A stretch of 60,000 nt of DNA from Strigamia acuminata. Taxonomy: Eukaryota > Arthropoda > Chilopoda > Geophilomorpha > Linotaeniidae. Of this stretch, positions 25,901 to 39,550 are shown one piece after another (within the stretch, counting starts at the first letter, position 1; every line of letters begins with the position of its first letter). The translations under genes and the position numbers were made by a program. A model generated the notes under the pieces. The model was given only the letters and a program-made list of their open reading frames with translations, searched no databases and had not been told where the DNA came from. The stretch is taken from positions 126,001-186,000 of the forward strand of contig OX442323.1 of the NCBI GenBank assembly GCA_949358305.1, written 5' to 3'.

Positions 25901-26747
25901 AAAATTTTGAGCTTATTTCACATCGCAGTTGACTTAGCACAAACACCACAAGACCAATGTCTCTGAATGTTCAGAAATAATGTTTAAACCTTAGTAGAAA
26001 GCTCCAATGTAAGTTTTAGAAACATCTAACTAATGATTTGGGAGAATAGACTTTTGATCTCATCACAGTTGACTTAGCACAAACACCACAAGACCAATGT
26101 CTCTGAATGTTCAGAAATAGTGTTTAAACCTTAGTAGAAGGCTCCAATGTAAGTTTTAGAAACATCTAACTAATGATTTGGGAGAATAGACTTTTGATCT
26201 CATCACAGATGACTTAGCACAAACACCACAAGACCAATGTCTCTGAATGTTCAGAAATAGGGTTTAAACCTTAGTAGAAGGCTCCAATGTAAGTTTTAGA
26301 AACATCTAACTAATGATTTGGGAGAATAGACTTTTGATCTCATCACAGTTGACTTAGCACAAACACCACAAGACCAATGTCTCTGAATGTTCAGAAATAG
26401 TGTTTAAACCTTAGTAGAAGGCTCCAATGTAAGTTTTAGAAACATCTAACTAATGATTTGGGAGAATAGACTTTTGATCTCATCACAGTTGACTTAGCAC
26501 AAACACCACAAGACCAATGTTTCTGAATGTTCAGAAATAGTGTTTAAACCTTAGTAGAAGGCTCCAATGTAAGTTTTAGAAACATCTAACCAATGATTTG
26601 GGAGAATAGACTTTTGATCTCATCACAGTTGACTTAGCACAAACACCACAAGTCCAATGTCTCTGAATGTTCAGAAATAGTGTTTAAACCTTAGTAGAAG
26701 CCTTCAATGTAAGTTTTAGCAACATCCAAGCAATACATTTTGAAAAA
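25901..26747. repeat. HOR 21, 6-mer
   Basis: Class order A' D F D E Z. It differs from HOR 18 in its F monomer, which has ATAGGG in place of ATAGTG. Confidence 0.95.
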
Positions 26748-28014
26748 AAAATTTTGAGCTTATTTCACATCGCAGTTGACTTAGCACAAACACCACAAGA
26801 CCAATGTCTCTGAATGTTCAGAAATAATGTTTAAACCTTAGTAGAAAGCTCCAATGTAAGTTTTAGAAACATCTAACTAATGATTTGGGAGAATAGACTT
26901 TTGATCTCATCACAGTTGACTTAGCACAAACACCACAAGACCAATGTCTCTGAATGTTCAGAAATAGTGTTTAAACCTTAGTAGAAGGCTCCAATGTAAG
27001 TTTTAGAAACATCTAACTAATGATTTGGGAGAATAGACTTTTGATCTCATCACAGATGACTTAGCACAAACACCACAAGACCAATGTCTCTGAATGTTCA
27101 GAAATAGGGTTTAAACCTTAGTAGAAGGCTCCAATGTAAGTTTTAGAAACATCTAACTAATGATTTGGGAGAATAGACTTTTGATCTCATCACAGTTGAC
27201 TTAGCACAAACACCACAAGACCAATGTCTCTGAATGTTCAGAAATAGTGTTTAAACCTTAGTAGAAGGCTCCAATGTAAGTTTTAGAAACATCTAACTAA
27301 TGATTTGGGAGAATAGACTTTTGATCTCATCACAGATGACTTAGCACAAACACCACAAGACCAATGTCTCTGAATGTTCAGAAATAGGGTTTAAACCTTA
27401 GTAGAAGGCTCCAATGTAAGTTTTAGAAACATCTAACCAATGATTTGGGAGAATAGACTTTTGATCTCATCACAGTTGACTTAGCACAAACACCACAAGA
27501 CCAATGTCTCTGAATGTTCAGAAATAGTGTTTAAACCTTAGTAGAAAGCTCCAATGTAAGTTTTAGAAACATCTAACTAATGATTTGGGAGAATAGACTT
27601 TTGATCTCATCACAGTTGACTTAGCACAAACACCACAAGTCTAATGTCTCTGAATGTTCAGAAATAGTGTTTAAACCTTAGTAGAAGCCTTCAATTTAAA
27701 TTTTAGCAACATCCAAGCACTGATTTGGGAGAATAGACTTTTGATCTCATCACAGTTGACTTAGCACAAACACCACAAGACCAATGTTTCTGAATGTTCA
27801 GAAATAGTGTTTAAACCTTAGTAGAAGGCTCCAATGTAAGTTTTAGAAACATCTAACCAATGATTTGGGAGAATAGACTTTTGATCTCATCACAGTTGAC
27901 TTAGCACAAACACCACAAGTCCAATGTCTCTGAATGTTCAGAAATAGTGTTTAAACCTTAGTAGAAGCCTTCAATGTAAGTTTTAGCAACATCCAAGCAA
28001 TACATTTTGAAAAA
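26748..28014. repeat. HOR 22, 9-mer (HOR 19 type)
   Basis: Class order A' D F D F A G E Z, as in HOR 19. Confidence 0.95.
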
Positions 28015-29561
28015 AAAATTTTGAGCTTATTTCACATCGCAGTTGACTTAGCACAAACACCACAAGACCAATGTCTCTGAATGTTCAGAAATAGTGTTTA
28101 AACCTTAGTAGAAAGCTCCAATGTAAGTTTTAGAAACATCTAACTAATGATTTGGGAGAATAGACTTTTGATCTCATCACAGTTGACTTAGCACAAACAC
28201 CACAAGTCCAATGTCTCTGAATGTTCAGAAATAGTGTTTAAACCTTAGTAGAAGGCTCCAATGTAAGTTTTAGAAACATCTAACTAATGATTTGGGAGAA
28301 TAGACTTTTGATCTCATCACAGTTGACTTAGCACAAACACCACAAGATTAATGTCTCTGAATGTTCAGAAATAGTGTTTAAACCTTAGTAGAAGGCTCCA
28401 ATGTAAGTTTTAGAAACATCTAACTAATGATTTGGGAGAATAGACTTTTGATCTCATCACAGTTGACTTAGCACAAACACCACAAGACCAATGTCTCTGA
28501 ATGTTCAGAAATAGTGTTTAAACCTTAGTAGAAGGCTCCAATGTAAGTTTTAGAAACATCTAACTAATGATTTGGGAGAATAGACTTTTGATCTCATCAC
28601 AGTTGACTTAGCACAAACACCACAAGACCAATGTTTCTGAATGTTCAGAAATAGTGTTTAAACCTTAGTAGAAGGCTCCAATGTAAGTTTTAGAAACATC
28701 TAACCAATGATTTGGGAGAATAGACTTTTGATCTCATCACAGTTGACTTAGCACAAACACCACAAGACCAATGTTTCTGAATGTTCAGAAATAGTGTTTA
28801 AACCTTAGTAGAAGGCTCCAATGTAAGTTTTAGAAACATCTAACCAATGATTTGGGAGAATAGACTTTTGATCTCATCACAGTTGACTTAGCACAAACAC
28901 CACAAGTCCAATGTCTCTGAATGTTCAGAAATAGTGTTAAAACCCTAGTAGAAGCCTTTAATTTAAATTTTAGCAACATCCAAGCACTGATTTGGGAGAA
29001 TAGACTTTTGATCTCATCACAGATGACTTAGCACAAACACCACAAGACCAATGTCTCTGAATGTTCAGAAATAGGGTTTAAACCTTAGTAGAAGGCTCCA
29101 ATGTAAGTTTTAGAAACATCTAACCAATGATTTGGGAGAATAGACTTTTGATCTCATCACAGTTGACTTAGCACAAACACCACAAGTCCAATGTCTCTGA
29201 ATGTTCAGAAATAGTGTTTAAACCTTAGTAGAAAACTTCAATGTAAGTTTTAGCAACATCCAAGCGCTGATTTGGGAGAATAGACTTTTGATCTCATCAC
29301 AGTTGACTTAGCACAAACACCACAAGACAAATGTCTCTGAATGTTCAGAAATAGTGTTTAAACCTTAGTAGAAGACTTCAATGTAAGTTTTAGCAACATC
29401 CAAGCACTGATTTGGGAGAATAGACTTTTGATCTCATCACAGTTGACTTAGCACAAACACCACAAGACCAATGTTTCTGAATGTTCAGAAATAGTGTTTA
29501 AACCTTAGTAGAAGCCTTCAATGTAAGTTTTAGCAACATCCAAGCAATACATTTTGAAAAA
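28015..29561. repeat. HOR 23, 11-mer with hybrid terminal monomer
   Basis: Class order A B C D E E G F H H Z. The second H has GACAAATG and AGACTTC. The terminal monomer (29442-29588) starts with GACC and TTTCTG, as in E, where all other terminal monomers have GTCC or GTCT. It is therefore an E/Z hybrid made by exchange inside the monomer. Confidence 0.95.
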
Positions 29562-31108
29562 AAAATTTTGAGCTTATTTCACATCGCAGTTGACTTAGCA
29601 CAAACACCACAAGACCAATGTCTCTGAATGTTCAGAAATAATGTTTAAACCTTAGTAGAAAGCTCCAATGTAAGTTTTAGAAACATCTAACTAATGATTT
29701 GGGAGAATAGACTTTTGATCTCATCACAGTTGACTTAGCACAAACACCACAAGACCAATGTCTCTGAATGTTCAGAAATAGTGTTTAAACCTTAGTAGAA
29801 GGCTCCAATGTAAGTTTTAGAAACATCTAACTAATGATTTGGGAGAATAGACTTTTGATCTCATCACAGATGACTTAGCACAAACACCACAAGACCAATG
29901 TCTCTGAATGTTCAGAAATAGTGTTTAAACCTTAGTAGAAGGCTCCAATGTAAGTTTTAGAAACATCTAACTAATGATTTGGGAGAATAGACTTTTGATC
30001 TCATCACAGTTGACTTAGCACAAACACCACAAGACCAATGTCTCTGAATGTTCAGAAATAGTGTTTTAACCTTAGTAGAAGGCTCCAATGTAAGTTTTAG
30101 AAACATCTAACTAATGATTTGGGAGAATAGACTTTTGATCTCATCACAGTTGACTTAGCACAAACACCACAAGACCAATGTTTCTGAATGTTCAGAAATA
30201 GTGTTTAAACCTTAGTAGAAGGCTCCAATGTAAGTTTTAGAAACATCTAACCAATGATTTGGGAGAATAGACTTTTGATCTCATCACAGTTGACTTAGCA
30301 CAAACACCACAAGATTAATGTCTCTGAATGTTCAGAAATAGTGTTTAAACCTTAGTAGAAGGCTCCAATGTAAGTTTTAGAAACATCTAACTAATGATTT
30401 GGGAGAATAGACTTTTGATCTCATCACAGTTGACTTAGCACAAACACCACAAGACCAATGTTTCTGAATGTTCAGAAATAGTGTTTAAACCTTAGTAGAA
30501 GGCTCCAATGTAAGTTTTAGAAACATCTAACCAATGATTTGGGAGAATAGACTTTTGATCTCATCACAGTTGACTTAGCACAAACACCACAAGTCCAATG
30601 TCTCTGAATGTTCAGAAATAGTGTTTAAACCTTAGTAGAAGGCTCCAATGTAAGTTTTAGAAACATCTAACTAATGATTTGGGAGAATAGACTTTTGATC
30701 TCATCACAGTTGACTTAGCACAAACACCACAAGACCAATGTCTCTGAATGTTCAGAAATAGTGTTTAAACCTTAGTAGAAGGCTCCAATGTAAGTTTTAG
30801 AAACATCTAACTAATGATTTGGGAGAATAGACTTTTGATCTCATCACAGTTGACTTAGCACAAACACCACAAGACCAATGTTTCTGAATGTTCAGAAATA
30901 GTGTTTAAACCTTAGTAGAAGGCTCCAATGTAAGTTTTAGAAACATCTAACCAATGATTTGGGAGAATAGACTTTTGATCTCATCACAGTTGACTTAGCA
31001 CAAACACCACAAGTCCAATGTCTCTGAATGTTCAGAAATAGTGTTTAAACCTTAGTAGAAGCCTTCAATGTAAGTTTTAGCAACATCCAAGCAATACATT
31101 TTGAAAAA
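29562..31108. repeat. HOR 24, 11-mer
   Basis: Class order A' D F Du E C E B D E Z. It is the HOR 7 type with one extra monomer of F type (GATGAC, ATAGTG), as found in HOR 18. It looks like a join of an HOR 18 left part to an HOR 7 right part. Confidence 0.95.
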
Positions 31109-32515
31109 AAAATTTTGAGCTTATTTCACATCGCAGTTGACTTAGCACAAACACCACAAGACCAATGTCTCTGAATGTTCAGAAATAGTGTTTAAACCTT
31201 AGTAGAAAGCTCCAATGTAAGTTTTAGAAACATCTAACTAATGATTTGGGAGAATAGACTTTTGATCTCATCACAGTTGACTTAGCACAAACACCACAAG
31301 TCCAATGTCTCTGAATGTTCAGAAATAGTGTTTAAACCTTAGTAGAAGGCTCCAATGTAAGTTTTAGAAACATCTAACTAATGATTTGGGAGAATAGACT
31401 TTTGATCTCATCACAGTTGACTTAGCACAAACACCACAAGATTAATGTCTCTGAATGTTCAGAAATAGTGTTTAAACCTTAGTAGAAGGCTCCAATGTAA
31501 GTTTTAGAAACATCTAACTAATGATTTGGGAGAATAGACTTTTGATCTCATCACAGTTGACTTAGCACAAACACCACAAGACCAATGTCTCTGAATGTTC
31601 AGAAATAGTGTTTAAACCTTAGTAGAAGGCTCCAATGTAAGTTTTAGAAACATCTAACTAATGATTTGGGAGAATAGACTTTTGATCTCATCACAGTTGA
31701 CTTAGCACAAACACCACAAGTCCAATGTCTCTGAATGTTCAGAAATAGTGTTTAAACCTTAGTAGAAGGCTCCAATGTAAGTTTTAGAAACATCTAACTA
31801 ATGATTTGGGAGAATAGACTTTTGATCTCATCACAGTTGACTTAGCACAAACACCACAAGTCCAATGTCTCTGAATGTTCAGAAATAGTGTTTAAACCCT
31901 AGTAGAAGCCTTCAATTTAAATTTTAGCAACATCCAAGCACTGATTTGGGAGAATAGACTTTTGATCTCATCACAGATGACTTAGCACAAACACCACAAG
32001 ACCAATGTCTCTGAATGTTCAGAAATAGAGTTTAAACCTTAGTAGAAGGCTCCAATGTAAGTTTTAGAAACATCTAACCAATGATTTGGGAGAATAGACT
32101 TTTGATCTCATCACAGATGACTTAGCACAAACACCACAAGACCAATGTCTCTGAATGTTCAGAAATAGTGTTTAAACCTTAGTAGAAGGCTCCAATGTAA
32201 GTTTTAGAAACATCTAACCAATGATTTGGGAGAATAGACTTTTGATCTCATCACAGTTGACTTAGCACAAACACCACAAGACCAATGTTTCTGAATGTTC
32301 AGAAATAGTGTTTAAACCTTAGTAGAAGGCTCCAATGTAAGTTTTAGAAACATCTAACCAATGATTTGGGAGAATAGACTTTTGATCTCATCATAGTTGA
32401 CTTAGCACAAACACCACAAGTCCAATGTCTCTGAATGTTCAGAAATAGTGTTTAAACCTTAGTAGAAGGCTCCGATGTAAGTTTTAGCAACATCCAAGCA
32501 ATACATTTTGAAAAA
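31109..32515. repeat. HOR 25, 10-mer (HOR 9 type)
   Basis: Class order A B C D B G F F E Zg, with the ATAGAG and CATCATAG marks of HOR 9. It is the rightmost HOR with a CCGATG terminal monomer. Confidence 0.95.
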
Positions 32516-34062
32516 AAAATTTTGAGCTTATTTCACATCGCAGTTGACTTAGCACAAACACCACAAGACCAATGTCTCTGAATGTTCAGAAATAGTGTTT
32601 AAACCTTAGTAGAAAGCTCCAATGTAAGTTTTAGAAACATCTAACTAATGATTTGGGAGAATAGACTTTTGATCTCATCACAGTTGACTTAGCACAAACA
32701 CCACAAGTCCAATGTCTCTGAATGTTCAGAAATAGTGTTTAAACCTTAGTAGAAGGCTCCAATGTAAGTTTTAGAAACATCTAGCTAATGATTTGGGAGA
32801 ATAGACTTTTGATCTCATCACAGTTGACTTAGCACAAACACCACAAGATTAATGTCTCTGAATGTTCAGAAATAGTGTTTAAACCTTAGTAGAAGGCTCC
32901 AATGTAAGTTTTAGAAACATCTAACTAATGATTTGGGAGAATAGACTTTTGATCTCATCACAGTTGACTTAGCACAAACACCACAAGTCCAATGTCTCTG
33001 AATGTTCAGAAATAGTGTTTAAACCTTAGTAGAAGGCTCCAATGTAAGTTTTAGAAACATCTAACTAATGATTTGGGAGAATAGACTTTTGATCTCATCA
33101 CAGTTGACTTAGCACAAACACCACAAGATTAATGTCTCTGAATGTTCAGAAATAGTGTTTAAACCTTAGTAGAAGGCTCCAATGTAAGTTTTAGAAACAT
33201 CTAACTAATGATTTGGGAGAATAGACTTTTGATCTCATCACAGTTGACTTAGCACAAACACCACAAGACCAATGTCTCTGAATGTTCAGAAATAGTGTTT
33301 AAACCTTAGTAGAAGGCTCCAATGTAAGTTTTAGAAACATCTAACTAATGATTTGGGAGAATAGACTTTTGATCTCATCACAGATGACTTAGCACAAACA
33401 CCACAAGACCAATGTCTCTGAATGTTCAGAAATAGGGTTTAAACCTTAGTAGAAGGCTCCAATGTAAGTTTTAGAAACATCTAACCAATGATTTGGGAGA
33501 ATAGACTTTTGATCTCATCACAGTTGACTTAGCACAAACACCACAAGACCAATGTCTCTGAATGTTCAGAAATAGTGTTTAAACCTTAGTAGAAAGCTCC
33601 AATGTAAGTTTTAGAAACATCTAACTAATGATTTGGGAGAATAGACTTTTGATCTCATCACAGTTGACTTAGCACAAACACCACAAGTCTAATGTCTCTG
33701 AATGTTCAGAAATAGTGTTTAAACCTTAGTAGAAGCCTTCAATTTAAATTTTAGCAACATCCAAGCACTGATTTGGGAGAATAGACTTTTGATCTCATCA
33801 CAGTTGACTTAGCACAAACACCACAAGACCAATGTTTCTGAATGTTCAGAAATAGTGTTTAAACCTTAGTAGAAGGCTCTAATGTAAGTTTTAGAAACAT
33901 CTAACCAATGATTTGGGAGAATAGACTTTTGATCTCATCACAGTTGACTTAGCACAAACACCACAAGTCCAATGTCTCTGAATGTTCAGAAATAGTGTTT
34001 AAACCTTAGTAGAAGCCTTCAATGTAAGTTTTAGCAACATCCAAGCAATACATTTTGAAAAA
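32516..34062. repeat. HOR 26, 11-mer (HOR 5 type)
   Basis: Class order A Bg C B C D F A G E Z. It contains the rightmost CTAGCT (Bg) monomer in the window. Confidence 0.95.
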
Positions 34063-34909
34063 AAAATTTTGAGCTTATTTCACATCGCAGTTGACTTAGC
34101 ACAAACACCACAAGACCAATGTCTCTGAATGTTCAGAAATAGTGTTTAAACCTTAGTAGAAAGCTCCAATGTAAGTTTTAGAAACATCTAACTAATGATT
34201 TGGGAGAATAGACTTTTGATCTCATCACAGTTGACTTAGCACAAACACCACAAGACCAATGTTTCTGAATGTTCAGAAATAGTGTTTAAACCTTAGTAGA
34301 AGGCTCCAATGTAAGTTTTAGAAACATCTAACCAATGATTTGGGAGAATAGACTTTTGATCTCATCACAGTTGACTTAGCACAAACACCACAAGTCCAAT
34401 GTCTCTGAATGTTCAGAAATAGTGTTTAAACCTTAGTAGAAGGCTCCAATGTAAGTTTTAGAAACATCTAACTAATGATTTGGGAGAATAGACTTTTGAT
34501 CTCATCACAGTTGACTTAGCACAAACACCACAAGACCAATGTTTCTGAATGTTCAGAAATAGTGTTTAAACCTTAGTAGAAGGCTCCAATGTAAGTTTTA
34601 GAAACATCTAACTAATGATTTGGGAGAATAGACTTTTGATCTCATCACAGTTGACTTAGCACAAACACCACAAGACCAATGTTTCTGAATGTTCAGAAAT
34701 AGTGTTTAAACCTTAGTAGAAGGCTCCAATGTAAGTTTTAGAAACATCTAACCAATGATTTGGGAGAATAGACTTTTGATCTCATCACAGTTGACTTAGC
34801 ACAAACACCACAAGTCCAATGTCTCTGAATGTTCAGAAATAGTGTTTAAACCTTAGTAGAAGCCTTCAATGTAAGTTTTAGCAACATCCAAGCAATACAT
34901 TTTGAAAAA
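34063..34909. repeat. HOR 27, 6-mer (HOR 11 type)
   Basis: Class order A E B E' E Z. Confidence 0.95.
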
Positions 34910-35756
34910 AAAATTTTGAGCTTATTTCACATCGCAGTTGACTTAGCACAAACACCACAAGACCAATGTCTCTGAATGTTCAGAAATAATGTTTAAACCT
35001 TAGTAGAAAGCTCCAATGTAAGTTTTAGAAACATCTAACTAATGATTTGGGAGAATAGACTTTTGATCTCATCACAGTTGACTTAGCACAAACACCACAA
35101 GACCAATGTCTCTGAATGTTCAGAAATAGTGTTTAAACCTTAGTAGAAGGCTCCAATGTAAGTTTTAGAAACATCTAACTAATGATTTGGGAGAATAGAC
35201 TTTTGATCTCATCACAGATGACTTAGCACAAACACCACAAGACCAATGTCTCTGAATGTTCAGAAATAGTGTTTAAACCTTAGTAGAAGGCTCCAATGTA
35301 AGTTTTAGAAACATCTAACTAATGATTTGGGAGAATAGACTTTTGATCTCATCACAGTTGACTTAGCACAAACACCACAAGACCAATGTCTCTGAATGTT
35401 CAGAAATAGTGTTTAAACCTTAGTAGAAGGCTCCAATGTAAGTTTTAGAAACATCTAACTAATGATTTGGGAGAATAGACTTTTGATCTCATCACAGTTG
35501 ACTTAGCACAAACACCACAAGACCAATGTTTCTGAATGTTCAGAAATAGTGTTTAAACCTTAGTAGAAGGCTCCAATGTAAGTTTTAGAAACATCTAACC
35601 AATGATTTGGGAGAATAGACTTTTGATCTCATCACAGTTGACTTAGCACAAACACCACAAGTCCAATGTCTCTGAATGTTCAGAAATAGTGTTTAAACCT
35701 TAGTAGAAGCCTTCAATGTAAGTTTTAGCAACATCCAAGCAATACATTTTGAAAAA
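34910..35756. repeat. HOR 28, 6-mer (HOR 18 type)
   Basis: Class order A' D F D E Z, with GATGAC but ATAGTG in F, as in HOR 18. Confidence 0.95.
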
Positions 35757-37023
35757 AAAATTTTGAGCTTATTTCACATCGCAGTTGACTTAGCACAAAC
35801 ACCACAAGACCAATGTCTCTGAATGTTCAGAAATAATGTTTAAACCTTAGTAGAAAGCTCCAATGTAAGTTTTAGAAACATCTAACTAATGATTTGGGAG
35901 AATAGACTTTTGATCTCATCACAGTTGACTTAGCACAAACACCACAAGACCAATGTCTCTGAATGTTCAGAAATAGTGTTTAAACCTTAGTAGAAGGCTC
36001 CAATGTAAGTTTTAGAAACATCTAACTAATGATTTGGGAGAATAGACTTTTGATCTCATCACAGATGACTTAGCACAAACACCACAAGACCAATGTCTCT
36101 GAATGTTCAGAAATAGGGTTTAAACCTTAGTAGAAGGCTCCAATGTAAGTTTTAGAAACATCTAACTAATGATTTGGGAGAATAGACTTTTGATCTCATC
36201 ACAGTTGACTTAGCACAAACACCACAAGACCAATGTCTCTGAATGTTCAGAAATAGTGTTTAAACCTTAGTAGAAGGCTCCAATGTAAGTTTTAGAAACA
36301 TCTAACTAATGATTTGGGAGAATAGACTTTTGATCTCATCACAGATGACTTAGCACAAACACCACAAGACCAATGTCTCTGAATGTTCAGAAATAGGGTT
36401 TAAACCTTAGTAGAAGGCTCCAATGTAAGTTTTAGAAACATCTAACCAATGATTTGGGAGAATAGACTTTTGATCTCATCACAGTTGACTTAGCACAAAC
36501 ACCACAAGACCAATGTCTCTGAATGTTCAGAAATAGTGTTTAAACCTTAGTAGAAAGCTCCAATGTAAGTTTTAGAAACATCTAACTAATGATTTGGGAG
36601 AATAGACTTTTGATCTCATCACAGTTGACTTAGCACAAACACCACAAGTCTAATGTCTCTGAATGTTCAGAAATAGTGTTTAAACCTTAGTAGAAGCCTT
36701 CAATTTAAATTTTAGCAACATCCAAGCACTGATTTGGGAGAATAGACTTTTGATCTCATCACAGTTGACTTAGCACAAACACCACAAGACCAATGTTTCT
36801 GAATGTTCAGAAATAGTGTTTAAACCTTAGTAGAAGGCTCCAATGTAAGTTTTAGAAACATCTAACCAATGATTTGGGAGAATAGACTTTTGATCTCATC
36901 ACAGTTGACTTAGCACAAACACCACAAGTCCAATGTCTCTGAATGTTCAGAAATAGTGTTTAAACCTTAGTAGAAGCCTTCAATGTAAGTTTTAGCAACA
37001 TCCAAGCAATACATTTTGAAAAA
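35757..37023. repeat. HOR 29, 9-mer (HOR 19 type)
   Basis: Class order A' D F D F A G E Z. It is the rightmost HOR with the ATAATG opener. Confidence 0.95.
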
Positions 37024-39550
37024 AAAATTTTGAGCTTATTTCACATCGCAGTTGACTTAGCACAAACACCACAAGACCAATGTCTCTGAATGTTCAGAAA
37101 TAGTGTTTAAACCTTAGTAGAAAGCTCCAATGTAAGTTTTAGAAACATCTAACTAATGATTTGGGAGAATAGACTTTTGATCTCATCACAGTTGACTTAG
37201 CACAAACACCACAAGTCCAATGTCTCTGAATGTTCAGAAATAGTGTTTAAACCTTAGTAGAAGGCTCCAATGTAAGTTTTAGAAACATCTAACTAATGAT
37301 TTGGGAGAATAGACTTTTGATCTCATCACAGTTGACTTAGCACAAACACCACAAGATTAATGTCTCTGAATGTTCAGAAATAGTGTTTAAACCTTAGTAG
37401 AAGGCTCCAATGTAAGTTTTAGAAACATCTAACTAATGATTTGGGAGAATAGACTTTTGATCTCATCACAGTTGACTTAGCACAAACACCACAAGACCAA
37501 TGTCTCTGAATGTTCAGAAATAGTGTTTAAACCTTAGTAGAAGGCTCCAATGTAAGTTTTAGAAACATCTAACTAATGATTTGGGAGAATAGACTTTTGA
37601 TCTCATCACAGTTGACTTAGCACAAACACCACAAGACCAATGTTTCTGAATGTTCAGAAATAGTGTTTAAACCTTAGTAGAAGGCTCCAATGTAAGTTTT
37701 AGAAACATCTAACCAATGATTTGGGAGAATAGACTTTTGATCTCATCACAGTTGACTTAGCACAAACACCACAAGACCAATGTTTCTGAATGTTCAGAAA
37801 TAGTGTTTAAACCTTAGTAGAAGGCTCCAATGTAAGTTTTAGAAACATCTAACCAATGATTTGGGAGAATAGACTTTTGATCTCATCACAGTTGACTTAG
37901 CACAAACACCACAAGTCCAATGTCTCTGAATGTTCAGAAATAGTGTTAAAACCCTAGTAGAAGCCTTTAATTTAAATTTTAGCAACATCCAAGCACTGAT
38001 TTGGGAGAATAGACTTTTGATCTCATCACAGATGACTTAGCACAAACACCACAAGACCAATGTCTCTGAATGTTCAGAAATAGGGTTTAAACCTTAGTAG
38101 AAGGCTCCAATGTAAGTTTTAGAAACATCTAACCAATGATTTGGGAGAATAGACTTTTGATCTCATCACAGTTGACTTAGCACAAACACCACAAGTCCAA
38201 TGTCTCTGAATGTTCAGAAATAGTGTTTAAACCTTAGTAGAAAACTTCAATGTAAGTTTTAGCAACATCCAAGCGCTGATTTGGGAGAATAGACTTTTGA
38301 TCTCATCACAGTTGACTTAGCACAAACACCACAAGACAAATGTCTCTGAATGTTCAGAAATAGTGTTTAAACCTTAGTAGAAGACTTCAATGTAAGTTTT
38401 AGCAACATCCAAGCACTGATTTGGGAGAATAGACTTTTGATCTCATCACAGTTGACTTAGCACAAACACCACAAGACCAATGTTTCTGAATGTTCAGAAA
38501 TAGTGTTTAAACCTTAGTAGAAGGCTCCAATGTAAGTTTTAGAAACATCTAACTAATGATTTGGGAGAATAGACTTTTGATCTCATCACAGTTGACTTAG
38601 CACAAACACCACAAGTCCAATGTCTCTGAATGTTCAGAAATAGTGTTTAAACCCTAGTAGAAGCCTTCAATTTAAATTTTAGCAACATCCAAGCACTGAT
38701 TTGGGAGAATAGACTTTTGATCTCATCACAGATGACTTAGCACAAACACCACAAGACCAATGTCTCTGAATGTTCAGAAATAGGGTTTAAACCTTAGTAG
38801 AAGGCTCCAATGTAAGTTTTAGAAACATCTAACCAATGATTTGGGAGAATAGACTTTTGATCTCATCACAGTTGACTTAGCACAAACACCACAAGTCCAA
38901 TGTCTCTGAATGTTCAGAAATAGTGTTTAAACCTTAGTAGAAGACTTCAATGTAAGTTTTAGCAACATCCAAGCGCTGATTTGGGAGAATAGACTTTTGA
39001 TCTCATCACAGTTGACTTAGCACAAACACCACAAGACAAATGTCTCTGAATGTTTAGAAATAGTGTTTAAACCTTAGTAGAAGACTTCAATGTAAGTTTT
39101 AGCAACATCCAAGCACTGATTTGGGAGAATAGACTTTTGATCTCATCACAGTTGACTTAGCACAAACACCACAAGTCCAATGTCTCTGAATGTTCAGAAA
39201 TAGTGTTTAAACCTTAGTAGAAGGCTCCAATGTAAGTTTTAGAAACATCTAACTAATGATTTGGGAGAATAGACTTTTGATCTCATCACAGTTGACTTAG
39301 CACAAACACCACAAGACCAATGTTTCTGAATGTTCAGAAATAGTGTTTAAACCTTAGTAGAAGGCTCCAATGTAAGTTTTAGAAACATCTAACCAATGAT
39401 TTGGGAGAATAGACTTTTGATCTCATCACAGTTGACTTAGCACAAACACCACAAGTCCAATGTCTCTGAATGTAAAGAAATAGTGTTTAAACCTTAGTAG
39501 AAGCCTTCAATGTAAGTTTTAGCAACATCCAAGCAATACATTTTGAAAAA
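37024..39550. repeat. HOR 30, 18-mer with internal G-F-H-H duplication
   Basis: Class order A B C D E E G F H H E' G F H H B E Z. The G F H H block occurs twice; the second copy has AGACTTC in place of AAAACTTC in its first H, and TGTTTAGAA in its second H at 39051-39060. The terminal monomer has TGTAAAGAA at 39471-39480. Both changes break the TGAA..TTCA dyad present in other monomers. Confidence 0.95.

Larger units (their letters stand above)
22100..29301. repeat. 3,801-bp near-tandem duplication (HOR 18-20 and HOR 21-23)
   Basis: 22100-25500 matches 25901-29301 at an offset of 3,801 bp: a 6-mer, a 9-mer and the first nine monomers of a longer HOR. The F monomer of the 6-mer differs (ATAGTG against ATAGGG). 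HORs 28-30 form a third member. Confidence 0.88.
30009..38310. repeat. Block Q copy 2
   Basis: Second copy of 17199-25500, from HOR 24 monomer 4 to HOR 30 monomer 9. Beyond the right edge HOR 20 has E' and HOR 30 has a second H. Just left of the left edge the two copies differ only by GATGAC against GTTGAC. Confidence 0.88.
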
